A stretch of 9,626 bases of DNA from an uncultured Rhodospirillales bacterium (GCA_903928045.1 CAIYPH010000544.1:1-9626); one strand, 5' to 3'; positions 1 through 6,836 are shown, counted from the stretch's first letter. The notes: generated by a model from the letters alone, not told the origin. Numbers and translations: made by a program.

Positions 1-491
1 CCGTTGAGCCCGTCGATGAAGTTCATCGCGTTGGTGGCGAACAGGATCCAGACCAGCGTCAACGGGACGCCGAACCAGCCGACATCGACGGCGCCAAGCA
101 ATGGGAGGTTGAAGACGTGGATCCACAACCCGCTGCCGATTGCCGCCAGTGCCGCCAGAACCTGGGCGCCGAGCTTGATGGCGAAGGGCCAGTCGCGAAT
201 ATCGTCAATGAAGCTCACCACCGCGATCGAGGCGGCGGCGAGGATGACGCCGCGGAAATACGGGTCGGCGATGCGCGAGAAGGTCGCGGTGCCATACAGC
301 ACGGCGATGCCGAGCATGAAGGCCACCACGATCCCCACCCCGCCGCCCCGCGGGGTCGGGTTGCGGTGGGCGCTGCGGGCATTGGGGATGTCCATCACCC
401 GCGCCGTGATCATCGCGCGCACGGTGATCGCCGAGACCATAGCGAGGCCGGCGCAGAACAGCATGTGGCGCAGGAAGGCGAGCATCGTCAT
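1..491 (-). CDS. Partial WecA/MraY-type undecaprenyl-phosphate sugar-1-phosphate transferase
   Basis: Reading the minus strand from an ATG at 491 gives 163 open codons that run off the left edge, so the 3' part is missing; family members are usually 300-370 residues. The protein is hydrophobic, with several membrane segments. It shows the family landmarks in order: H42 followed by PRGGG at 47-51, an Asp pair at D96-D97 in FIDD, and NAMNFIDGLN at 154-163. The Asp-rich motifs are where this polyprenyl-phosphate transferase family binds metal and substrate. Members move a sugar phosphate (often HexNAc-1-P) from a UDP-sugar to undecaprenyl phosphate at the inner membrane, starting O-antigen, capsule or exopolysaccharide synthesis. 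An in-frame ATG at 485 is an alternative start; only weak purine-rich sequence precedes either. It is divergent from the dehydratase gene, 45 bp away, which supports a glycan role. The exact sugar cannot be read from the fragment. Confidence 0.85.
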   Translation of the reverse strand, partial: MTMLAFLRHMLFCAGLAMVSAITVRAMITARVMDIPNARSAHRNPTPRGGGVGIVVAFMLGIAVLYGTATFSRIADPYFRGVILAAASIAVVSFIDDIRDWPFAIKLGAQVLAALAAIGSGLWIHVFNLPLLGAVDVGWFGVPLTLVWILFATNAMNFIDGLN

Positions 492-519
492 CCCGCCTGC
501 TTACCCCGGCGCGGCGAGT

Positions 520-529
520 GGCGTATAGC
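520..529 (+). promoter_or_regulatory. Possible -10 element of the dehydratase gene, leaderless candidate
   Basis: The only gap between the divergent glycan genes is 492-536. It holds TATAGC at 524-529, with a weak -35-like TTACCC 17 nt upstream (501-506). Initiation 6-8 nt downstream would fall almost on the ATG at 537, giving a leaderless or near-leaderless mRNA. That would fit the missing ribosome-binding site. The -35 match is poor, so this is a weak call. Confidence 0.2.
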
Positions 530-536
530 GGGGCCG

Positions 537-2423
537 ATGCGTATCTCTCGCGCCCCCACGCGAATCCTGTTGAACGCCGGCCTGGACGGGCTGTTGGCGG
601 GCGCCGCCGTGCCTTTGGCGCAGTTCATGGCCGCGCCGGACGGCGACCCGTTCCAGCCGCTCTGGGCGATTCCCTGGGGCGCGGCCGCCTTGCTGCTGGC
701 CGGCATCCCCTTCCGGCTCTCGGTGCAGTACTGGCGTTTCGCGGGGGTGGGAGACTTGTTGGGCGTCGCGGCCGCGAGTATCGCCGCGGCCGCCTTGTTC
801 CCCGTGGTGCTGCACGAGGCCGGGGTATTGCCGGTCACGCTGGCGTTTCCCGCCATCCATGCTTTGGTGCTGATGGTGCTGCTGAGTCTGCCGCGGATCG
901 GCTACCGCCTGATGCGCGAGAACCCAACCCGCGAGGGGGAGGCCCAGTCGGTGCTGCTGATCGGCGCCGGCGAGGGGGCCGATATTTTCCTCCGCGCGCT
1001 CGCCGCCGACCGAGCCGCGCCCTGGGTGGTCGCCGGCCTGCTCTCGCTCGGCCGCGGCCAGACGGGGCGGCGCATCAACGGCCACGCGATCCTCGGCGGC
1101 ATCGATGACGCGGCCAGCGTGCTCGCCCGGCTGCGCGCCGAGCAGCGGCTGCCCGCCTCGCTGGTGGTGACCGACGCCGACATCCCCGGCACCCGCCTCG
1201 CCGAGCTGATGGAGGTTGCCGATCGCGAGGGAATGCGCGTCTTCCGCGCCCCCCGCCCCACCGCGCTCGACCCGGCCGGGACCAACAGCGTCGACCTCAA
1301 GCCCGTCGCCATCGAGGACCTGCTGAACCGCGCCCAGGTTCCGCTCGACCGCGCGGGGATGGCGCGGATGATCCAGGGCCAGCGCGTGATGGTCACCGGC
1401 GCCGGCGGCTCGATCGGCTCCGAGCTGGTCCGCCAGGTCGCTGCCCTCGGGCCGGACCTCTTGGTGCTGCTCGACATCAGCGAATACGCGCTGTGGCAGA
1501 TCGACCTCGAACTGGCCGAGAGCTTCCCCAATGTCCCCCGCCGCGCGCTGATCGCCGATGTGCGGGACATCCCGCGCATCGGGGCGGTGTTCGCCGAGCT
1601 GCGGCCCGATCTCGTCTTCCACGCGGCCGCCCTCAAGCACGTGCCGATCGTCGAATCCAACCCGCTCGAGGGCCTGCTCACCAACGTCATCGGCACCCGC
1701 GCGGTGGCCGACGCGGCGCGGGCCAATGGCGCGACGGCGATGGTGGTGATCTCCACCGACAAGGCGGTGAACCCGACCAGCGTGATGGGCGCCTCCAAGC
1801 GCATGGCGGAGATGTACTGCCAGGCGCTCGACATCCAGGCCCGCGCGAATGGGGGGATGCGCTGCGTGACCGTCCGCTTCGGCAATGTGCTGGGCTCCAC
1901 CGGCTCGGTCGTGCCGCTCTTCCAGCGCCAGCTCGCCCGCGGCGGCCCGCTCACCGTCACCCACCCGGACATGCAGCGCTACTTCATGACCGTGCGCGAG
2001 GCGGTCGGCCTGGTGCTTCAGGCCTCCGTGGTTGGCACCACCGAGGCCACCGACGAAGGCGGCATTTTCGTGCTCGACATGGGCGAGCCGGTAAAGATCG
2101 TCGATCTCGCCCGCCAGATGATCCGCCTCGCCGGGCTGCGGCCGGATATCGACGTCGAGGTGCGCTTCACGGGTCTGCGGCCGGGCGAGAAGCTGTTCGA
2201 GGAGATGTTCCACGGCAAGGAACCCCCCTCCCCCACCCGCTACCCCGGCCTGCTGATGGCCACTCCCCGCACGTCCGACCCCGCTTTGGTCGGCCGCGCA
2301 ATCGACGAACTCGCCAATTCCTGCCATGCCGGGCAGACCAAACTGGCTTTGGCCCAGCTTGCCCGAATGGTGCCCGAATTCGCGCATAACGCGGATGGCA
2401 GCATCGGCGCGGCGCGCGCCTGA
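537..2423 (+). CDS. Membrane-bound nucleotide-sugar 4,6-dehydratase (PglF/CapD/WbpM type)
   Basis: The 628-residue protein has the full layout of the long retaining UDP-HexNAc 4,6-dehydratases. There are about four membrane segments in residues 10-120, a first nucleotide-binding fold starting VLLIGAGEGA at 139-148, and an extended-SDR domain with TGAGGSIG at 287-294. The active-site stretch is STDK at 406-409 and M417-x3-K421. This family is known to carry Met where ordinary SDR enzymes have the catalytic Tyr, so M417 is expected. Known members oxidise C4 and remove water across C5-C6 of UDP-GlcNAc, using bound NAD, to give a 4-keto-6-deoxy sugar. The ATG at 537 was chosen because the membrane region begins there; the upstream open frame reads across the divergent gene in a non-protein-like composition. 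No good ribosome-binding site precedes 537. The aminotransferase gene follows after 12 nt and probably uses the keto product. Confidence 0.9.
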   Translation: MRISRAPTRILLNAGLDGLLAGAAVPLAQFMAAPDGDPFQPLWAIPWGAAALLLAGIPFRLSVQYWRFAGVGDLLGVAAASIAAAALFPVVLHEAGVLPVTLAFPAIHALVLMVLLSLPRIGYRLMRENPTREGEAQSVLLIGAGEGADIFLRALAADRAAPWVVAGLLSLGRGQTGRRINGHAILGGIDDAASVLARLRAEQRLPASLVVTDADIPGTRLAELMEVADREGMRVFRAPRPTALDPAGTNSVDLKPVAIEDLLNRAQVPLDRAGMARMIQGQRVMVTGAGGSIGSELVRQVAALGPDLLVLLDISEYALWQIDLELAESFPNVPRRALIADVRDIPRIGAVFAELRPDLVFHAAALKHVPIVESNPLEGLLTNVIGTRAVADAARANGATAMVVISTDKAVNPTSVMGASKRMAEMYCQALDIQARANGGMRCVTVRFGNVLGSTGSVVPLFQRQLARGGPLTVTHPDMQRYFMTVREAVGLVLQASVVGTTEATDEGGIFVLDMGEPVKIVDLARQMIRLAGLRPDIDVEVRFTGLRPGEKLFEEMFHGKEPPSPTRYPGLLMATPRTSDPALVGRAIDELANSCHAGQTKLALAQLARMVPEFAHNADGSIGAARA

Positions 2424-2435
2424 AGGAACTTCCGC

Positions 2436-3569
2436 ATGACCGACGCCCCCATCCCCTTCCTCGACCTCAAGGCCCAGCAGCGCCGCATCGCGGCCGATCT
2501 GCGGGCGCGGATCGATAGGGTGCTGGAGCACTGCCAGTTCATCCTCGGGCCGGAAGTGGCCGAGCTGGAAACCGCTTTGGCGGAATTCTGCGGCGCGGCG
2601 CATTGCGTGACGATCTCGTCCGGCACCGACGCGCTGCAGATCGCCATGATGGCCGAGGGCATCGGGCCGGGCGACGCGGTGTTCCTCCCCGCCTTCACCT
2701 ACACCGCCACCGCCGAGGTGCCGCTGGTGCTCGGCGCCACCCCGGTGTTCGTCGACGTCGATCCCCGCACCTTCCAGATCAACCCCGACCACCTCGCCCA
2801 CCGCATCGCCGAAGTGCGCGCCGCCGGCAAGCTGACGCCGAAAATGGTGATCGGCGTCGATCTCTTCGGCCAGCCCGCGGACTGGCCGGCAATCTCCGCC
2901 ATCGCGGCCCGCGAGGGGCTGTTCACGCTCGACGATTGCGCCCAGAGCTACGGCGCCAGCCACCACGGCCGCATGCTCGGCACCCAGGCGGATGCCACGA
3001 TCGCCAGTTTCTTCCCCTCGAAATCGCTCGGCGCCTATGGCGACGGCGGCGCGCTGTTCACCCAATCCGCCGAGAAGGCGGACCTCTACCGGTCACTGCG
3101 CACCCATGGCGAGGGCAAGACGCGCTACGAAGTGCTGCGGACGGGCATGAACGGGCGGATGGACACCATGCAGGCCGCCGTTCTGCTCTCCAAACTCACC
3201 GTTTTCCCCGACGAGCTGAAGGCGCGCGAACGCATCGCCCAGACCTATGACCGCCGGCTCGGCAATGCGGTGATGACGCCGGTGCGCGTGCCGGACAGCA
3301 CCAGCGCCTGGGCGATCTACGCCATTCTGCTGCCGGACAGCGCCGCGCGGGACCGCATGCAGGCCGGGCTGAAATCCGTCGGCGTGCCCTCGGCGATCTA
3401 CTACCCCAAACCTCTGCACCATCAGCCGGCCTACCAGCCCACGCATGACGGCGCCGCCCTGCCGGTGAGCGAGGACCTCGCCACCCGCATCATGGCGCTG
3501 CCGATCCATCCCGATCTCACCGATCAGGACGTGGACCGGATTTGCGCGGCCGTGCTGGCCAACGTTTAG
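2436..3569 (+). CDS. DegT/DnrJ/EryC1/StrS-family PLP aminotransferase for amino-sugar synthesis
   Basis: The 377-residue protein matches the sugar aminotransferase family in length and motifs. It opens with PFLDLKAQ, typical of these enzymes. SSGTDAL near residues 62-68 binds the PLP phosphate. DDCAQSYGA, with D166-D167 and Q170, holds the pyridine nitrogen and ring. SFFPSKSLGAYGDGGA contains the Schiff-base lysine K196. The family transfers an amino group from glutamate to a keto-sugar nucleotide. Next to a PglF-type dehydratase the simplest reading is a PglE-like step making a UDP-4-amino-4,6-dideoxy sugar, but WbpE-like 3-amination cannot be excluded from motifs. A good ribosome-binding site (AAGGAA, 2423-2428, overlapping the previous stop) sits 7 nt before the ATG, so the two genes form one transcriptional and probably translationally coupled unit. 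Nothing looks damaged. Confidence 0.9.
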   Translation: MTDAPIPFLDLKAQQRRIAADLRARIDRVLEHCQFILGPEVAELETALAEFCGAAHCVTISSGTDALQIAMMAEGIGPGDAVFLPAFTYTATAEVPLVLGATPVFVDVDPRTFQINPDHLAHRIAEVRAAGKLTPKMVIGVDLFGQPADWPAISAIAAREGLFTLDDCAQSYGASHHGRMLGTQADATIASFFPSKSLGAYGDGGALFTQSAEKADLYRSLRTHGEGKTRYEVLRTGMNGRMDTMQAAVLLSKLTVFPDELKARERIAQTYDRRLGNAVMTPVRVPDSTSAWAIYAILLPDSAARDRMQAGLKSVGVPSAIYYPKPLHHQPAYQPTHDGAALPVSEDLATRIMALPIHPDLTDQDVDRICAAVLANV

Positions 3570-3598
3570 CGCCTCCACCTATCCTTCGCGGCGCATGG

Positions 3599-3626
3599 TT
3601 GGCGACTGATATAAAACTGTCATAAT
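3599..3626 (+). promoter_or_regulatory. Alternative sigma-70-like promoter overlapping the Pho box
   Basis: TTGGCG (3599-3604) and CATAAT (3621-3626) are 16 nt apart, with four and five matches to the -35 and -10 consensus. Initiation near 3633 would leave a leader of about 30 nt containing the ribosome-binding site of phnD. The Pho box sits between and over these hexamers. If this is the real core promoter, PhoB would act from an unusual position, so the two readings compete. Confidence 0.3.
3606..3623 (+). promoter_or_regulatory. Pho box (PhoB operator) upstream of phnD
   Basis: The sequence reads CTGATAT-AAAA-CTGTCAT: two 7-mers 11 bp apart, separated by an A-rich 4-mer. The second 7-mer is a perfect match to the PhoB half-site CTGTCAT and the first matches at 5 of 7. 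Spacing and orientation are those of a one-unit Pho box pointing at phnD, whose start lies 39 nt downstream. PhoB-regulated phosphonate uptake is well established in proteobacteria, so site and gene support each other. I see no strong -10 hexamer about 10 nt downstream; PhoB-activated promoters often have poor core elements. Confidence 0.72.
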
Positions 3627-3662
3627 GCGAGGCTCTGGCTGAACGCAGCGAAAGGGCCCGCC

Positions 3663-4628
3663 ATGCTCACCCGCCGACATCTCCTCGCGACTGCCGCCGC
3701 AACTTCATTTGCCACCGCCGCGATGGCGCAGGACACCCGCGAATTGCCCAAGCCCGGCAAGCGCGCCTGGGCCGCCAAGGTGCCGGTGGTGCGCATTGGC
3801 CTGCTCGGCGGCGAGAACGACGCCGACCGGCTGCAACGCGTGGATGGCTACAAGAAGCTGATCGAAAGCACCTTCGATGTGCCGACCAAGCTGCTCATGG
3901 CCTCCGACTATGCCGGCGTGATCCAGGCCTTCGCCGCCGGCCAGGTCGATCTCTCCTACATGTCGCCGGCGAGCTATGCCGCGGCCTGGATCGAGAGCAA
4001 AGGCAACATCGTGCCGCTCACCACCAGCCAGGAGAAGGACGGCTCGATCTCCTACGTCGCGGTGGCCTATGTGCGCGCCGATTCGGGCATCACCTCGATC
4101 GAGCAGCTCAAGGGCAAGTCGCTCGCCTGGGCCGACCCCAACTCCGCCTCCGGCTACCTCATCCCGCGCTCCGAGTTCCGCGCCATGGGGATCGACCCCG
4201 AGCCCGGCAAGTATTTCGGCCGCACCGGCTTCGGCGGCGGGCATGAGCAGGCGGTGGTGGCGGTGCTGAACAAGCAGTACGACGCCGGCGTCACCTGGGC
4301 GTCCGGCATCGGCGACGTCAACGAGGGCTACACCCGCGGCGCGCTGCGCATCATGGTCGAGAAGAAGCTGCTCGCGATGAAGGACCTCCGCATCATCTGG
4401 AAGTCCCGCCCGATCGTGAACGGCCCGCTCGCCGTGCGTGGCGATACGCCCGCGGAGTTCCAGGCCGACATGCTCGCCCTGCACCGCGCCATCCCCCGCA
4501 CCAATCCCGACATCTTCCATTCGATGGACATGGGCTCGTCCAGCGACTGGGTGCCGGTGAAGCACGCGGACTACCAGGTGTTCGTCGACATGCTCCAGGC
4601 CGAGGCGGCACAGCGTCGGAAGCCGTGA
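3663..4628 (+). CDS. phnD: Phosphonate ABC transporter, periplasmic substrate-binding protein PhnD
   Basis: The 321-residue protein starts with an export signal: T3-R4-R5-H6-L7-L8, then an Ala/Thr-rich segment ending AMA before Q23. The paired Arg resembles a Tat signal, though Sec export is possible. The mature part has PhnD-family features: VRIGLLGGEND near the N-terminus, YMSPASY at 99-105, the signature ADPNSASGYLIP at 157-168, and a GGGHE motif with H194, then D207 in YDAGVTW. By motif position H194 and D207 may match ligand-contacting residues of E. coli PhnD, but this is unaligned inference. It should bind phosphonates in the periplasm and hand them to the two PhnE permeases; phosphite or phosphate esters are possible ligands in this superfamily. 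Start support: AAAGGG (3651-3656) lies 6 nt before the ATG. A Pho box precedes it. A dyad element begins directly after its stop codon. Confidence 0.92.
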   Translation: MLTRRHLLATAAATSFATAAMAQDTRELPKPGKRAWAAKVPVVRIGLLGGENDADRLQRVDGYKKLIESTFDVPTKLLMASDYAGVIQAFAAGQVDLSYMSPASYAAAWIESKGNIVPLTTSQEKDGSISYVAVAYVRADSGITSIEQLKGKSLAWADPNSASGYLIPRSEFRAMGIDPEPGKYFGRTGFGGGHEQAVVAVLNKQYDAGVTWASGIGDVNEGYTRGALRIMVEKKLLAMKDLRIIWKSRPIVNGPLAVRGDTPAEFQADMLALHRAIPRTNPDIFHSMDMGSSSDWVPVKHADYQVFVDMLQAEAAQRRKP

Positions 4629-4765
4629 GAAGGAAGGGCTTCTTTTTGAAAAAAGAAGCAAAAGCTTTTTATCCGCTTGGCATCGCGCCCTCCATGGAAA
4701 GCACGACGCCAATGGTTAAAAGTTTTTTGGTTCTTTTTTCCAAAAAAGAACCGCTTTCTTCCTTC
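4629..4765. repeat. Dyad repeat element 1, between phnD and the first phnE
   Basis: The element begins at the first base after the phnD stop and fills most of the gap. Its ends are GAAGGAAG (4629-4636) and the exact inverse CTTCCTTC (4758-4765). Just inside each end is a hairpin. The left one, 4638-4659, has 10-bp arms (GCTTCTTTTT and its complement). The right one, 4729-4752, has 11-bp arms (GGTTCTTTTTT and its complement). The stems are T/A runs clamped by G-C pairs. On the inner side come AAAA (left) and the inverse run AAAAGTTTTTTGG (right, 4718-4730). The core starts ATCCGCTTG (4671-4679) and holds GACGCCAATGG (4705-4715), both shared with element 2. No protein is encoded. No T-run follows a hairpin as in a classic terminator. 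Confidence 0.85.
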
Positions 4766-4782
4766 TCCCCGCACCCCACGCC

Positions 4783-5655
4783 ATGACCAGCACGCTCGCC
4801 GGCGTAGAGCTGGGCTATCAGGCCCGGCGCCGTTCGCGCCGCACCGCGACGCTCGCCTATGGCGCCGTGCTGCTCGCCTGCATCGCCGTCTCCGCCTGGG
4901 TCTCCGAGGTGTTTCCCGAGACCTTGGCGCGCGGGCTGCCGCAGGTCGGTGTCTATTTCGGCAAGCTGGTGCCGCCCTTCACCTGGGAGCATCTCTTCGC
5001 CGGGCCGAAGCAGGCCGGCTCCATCGCCTACTGGTTCTACCGGTTGGATTCCTGGGGCTGGATGCTTTTCGAGACCACGCAGATCGCCGCGCTGGCGACG
5101 CTGCTCGGCGCGGTGGCCGCCTTCTGCGCGTGTTTCGCCGCCTCGGCCAATCTGGCGCCGAACCGTGCCACCTACGTGATCTGCCGCCGCGTGCTGGAGC
5201 TGTTCCGCACGGTGCCCGACATCGTCTACGCGCTGATCCTGGTCTATGCGCTCGGCGTCGGCCCGCCCGCCGGCATATTCGCCATCGCGCTGCACACCAC
5301 CGGCGCGCTCGGAAAGCTGTTCGCCGAGGTGGTGGAGAACGCCGACATGCGGCCGTGGGACGGCGTGCGCGCCGCCGGCGGCACCTGGCTGCACGGGGTG
5401 CGCTTCGCCATCCTGCCACAGGTGATGCCGAATTTCCTCTCCTACCTCCTGCTGCGCTTCGAGGTAAATGTGCGCGGCTCCACCGTGATCGGCTTCGTCG
5501 GCGCCGGAGGGATCGGGCAGGAGCTGTACCTGGTGATCGCCAAGAACTACTATGACGAGATCGGCGCCATCATCGTGCTGATCATCCTCACCGTCGCGCT
5601 GATCGACATCGTCTCGGAGCGGCTGCGGACCTGGGCGATCGGGCGGATCGCATGA
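4783..5655 (+). CDS. phnE: Phosphonate ABC transporter permease PhnE (first copy)
   Basis: This 290-residue inner-membrane protein has a MetI-type permease domain. A first membrane helix lies at about residues 23-44, a periplasmic stretch at about 45-95 follows, then several helices. The ABC-permease coupling loop (EAA-type) is DGVRAAGG through FAILPQ, about 193-213, the region that docks on the ATPase. GAGGIGQEL after it is typical of PhnE. The last helix (IIVLIILTVALIDIV) is near the C-terminus. It should pair with the second PhnE to form the phosphonate channel fed by PhnD. The ATG at 4783 matches the family N-terminus, but the 17 nt between the dyad element and the ATG are C-rich, with no visible ribosome-binding site. 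A 154-nt gap from phnD rules out tight translational coupling. Another dyad element starts 8 nt after its stop. Confidence 0.9.
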   Translation: MTSTLAGVELGYQARRRSRRTATLAYGAVLLACIAVSAWVSEVFPETLARGLPQVGVYFGKLVPPFTWEHLFAGPKQAGSIAYWFYRLDSWGWMLFETTQIAALATLLGAVAAFCACFAASANLAPNRATYVICRRVLELFRTVPDIVYALILVYALGVGPPAGIFAIALHTTGALGKLFAEVVENADMRPWDGVRAAGGTWLHGVRFAILPQVMPNFLSYLLLRFEVNVRGSTVIGFVGAGGIGQELYLVIAKNYYDEIGAIIVLIILTVALIDIVSERLRTWAIGRIA

Positions 5656-5663
5656 GGGCGGGG

Positions 5664-5818
5664 GAGGGCAGCGCTCCTTTTTTGAAAAAAAAGAGCAAAA
5701 AACTTTTATCCGCTTGTTATGTACCGCCCGCAACCATCCCGAGAGCGTACGCCAACGGCATGGATGGAACAGAAAGTTTTTTTGGTTCTTTTTGTTCACA
5801 AAAAGAACACCTTCGGTG
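5664..5818. repeat. Dyad repeat element 2, between the two phnE genes
   Basis: The element starts 8 nt after the first phnE stop. The left terminus and hairpin are degenerate: GAGGGCAGCG, then GCTC-T-run and A-run-GAGC at about 5673-5696. On the inner side come AAAAAACTTTTATCCGCTTG (5697-5716). The right hairpin (5785-5808) is perfect, with 11-bp arms GTTCTTTTTGT and its complement around a TC centre, preceded by the inverse of the A-run (5776-5783). The right outer end is eroded. The core 5721-5760 is homologous to the core of element 4 in reverse orientation, and its ends match element 1. Exact ends are uncertain by several bases. Confidence 0.8.
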
Positions 5819-5824
5819 CCTTAC

Positions 5825-6667
5825 ATGAGCGTCGCCCCCGCCGAGATCGCAGCCCTCAAGGCGCGCATGCCCGCCGCCTTCGGCGCCTCCCCCGGCCGCA
5901 AGGCGATGCGCGCCGTGCTGGCGCTGCTGGCCTTGGCCTGGCTCGTCACCCTGCTGGTGTGGTTCGACCTCACGCCCGCGCGGCTCTGGGCCGGGGTGAG
6001 TGGCCTCACCAAAATCCTCCGCCTGATGTTCCCGCCGAGCCCGGGCGAGCAATGGCTCGATATCCTGCGCGGCCTCGCGGAATCGGTGGCGATGGCCTTC
6101 CTCGGCAGTTTCGTCGCCATGCTCGTCGCCATCCCGCTCGGCTTTCTCGGCGCGCGCAACGTGGTGGTGAACACGCTGGCGCATTTCTCCATCCGCCGGG
6201 TGTTCGACGGATTCCGCGGCATGGACCAGCTGATCTGGGCGCTTGCCTTCGTGCGCGCCGTCGGCCTCGGGCCACTGGCCGGGGTGATGGCGATCACCGC
6301 CGCCGAGGTCGCGATCCTCGCCAAGCTGTTCGCCGAGGCGATCGAGAATGCCGATACCCGCCAGCCCGAGGCGATCACCGCAGTGGGCGGCAATGCCGCG
6401 CTGCGGGTGCGCTTCGGCCTGCTGCCACAGGTGGCGCCGGTGATGCTGGCGCAGTTCCTCTACCAGGTCGAAAGCAACACCCGCAGCGCCTCCATCCTCG
6501 GCGTGGTCGGCGCGGGCGGCATCGGGTTGCAGATTTCAGAGCGCATCCGGGTGGGATACTGGGACCAGGTGCTGTTCATCATCATCCTGATCCTCGTCAC
6601 CGTCGCGGTGATCGACTTCCTGTCGGCGAAGATTCGGCATGCGTTGATCGGTACTGGGTCGCGGTGA
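5825..6667 (+). CDS. phnE: Phosphonate ABC transporter permease PhnE (second copy)
   Basis: This 280-residue MetI-type permease has a first helix at about residues 30-50 (VLALLALAWLVTLLVWF), a further helix around SVAMAFLGSFVAMLVAIPLGFLGARN, and the EAA-type coupling loop from E182 to LLPQ at 199-202. GVVGAGGIGLQI and a last helix near 245-265 follow. The layout parallels the first PhnE, so the pair probably makes a heterodimeric channel; two phnE genes per operon is a known arrangement. I chose ATG 5825. The open frame reaches back to 5714, but those 37 codons lie in dyad element 2 and translate the repeat (KFFWFFLFTKR), so they are not protein-like. No clear ribosome-binding site precedes 5825. 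Dyad element 3 starts just after its stop. Confidence 0.9.
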   Translation: MSVAPAEIAALKARMPAAFGASPGRKAMRAVLALLALAWLVTLLVWFDLTPARLWAGVSGLTKILRLMFPPSPGEQWLDILRGLAESVAMAFLGSFVAMLVAIPLGFLGARNVVVNTLAHFSIRRVFDGFRGMDQLIWALAFVRAVGLGPLAGVMAITAAEVAILAKLFAEAIENADTRQPEAITAVGGNAALRVRFGLLPQVAPVMLAQFLYQVESNTRSASILGVVGAGGIGLQISERIRVGYWDQVLFIIILILVTVAVIDFLSAKIRHALIGTGSR

Positions 6668-6668
6668 A

Positions 6669-6817
6669 GCAAGGAAGCGGTTCTTTTTTGAAAAAAAGAA
6701 CCAAAAAACTTCTGATGCGAAGCGAAGCGGAGCGGCGACGGGAGCGGCAGCGGATCGGCTTCGATCCGCGAGAGCGCGGCCTGCTTCTTTTTTCAAAAAG
6801 AAGCGCTTCCTTCCTGC
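6669..6817. repeat. Dyad repeat element 3, with a variant core
   Basis: The element starts 1-2 nt after the second phnE stop. Its left arm is the cleanest in the window: AAGGAAGCG, then a perfect hairpin (6679-6702) with 11-bp arms GGTTCTTTTTT and its complement, then AAAAAACTTC. The right hairpin (6783-6804) has 10-bp arms GCTTCTTTTT and its complement, followed by GCTTCCTTCCT near its outer end. Unlike elements 1 and 2, the right arm lacks the inner T-run. The core is also unrelated: GC-rich, full of AGCGG/GGAGCGG-like short repeats, with its own hairpin GCGGATCG/CGATCCGC (6750-6769, 4-nt loop). It looks like a hybrid, or the same ends around different filler. Confidence 0.8.
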
Positions 6818-6836
6818 ACCGATCCAGGCACCACGC

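Noticed and set aside
117..536. N-terminal extension of the dehydratase back to 117
   Set aside because: It reads antisense through the conserved motifs of the minus-strand transferase and gives a His/Arg/Gly-rich, non-membrane sequence. Family members begin at the membrane helices, matching 537.
501..3065. Very long antisense open frame (854 codons) over the dehydratase and aminotransferase genes
   Set aside because: It is a His/Gly/Arg-rich composition with no recognisable motif, opposite two clear enzymes. Long antisense frames are common in GC-rich coding DNA.
3570..3598. Terminator after the aminotransferase gene
   Set aside because: I found no stable GC hairpin with a following T-run between the stop codon and the phnD promoter region.
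4638..4752. Hairpins as classic Rho-independent terminators
   Set aside because: The stems are mostly A-T with small GC clamps, and plus-strand hairpins are followed by A-runs or mixed sequence, not a T-run. Elements also lie inside an apparent operon. Attenuation or RNA processing remains possible.
4629..4765. Element 1 as an insertion sequence
   Set aside because: At 137 bp it is far too short for a transposase and none is encoded. I could not identify a target-site duplication. A MITE-like origin stays open but unproven.
5714..5824. N-terminal extension of the second phnE back to 5714
   Set aside because: The 37 codons lie in dyad element 2 and translate the T/A-run hairpin. A similar peptide appears antisense from element 4 in more than one frame, so the similarity comes from nucleotide homology, not protein selection.
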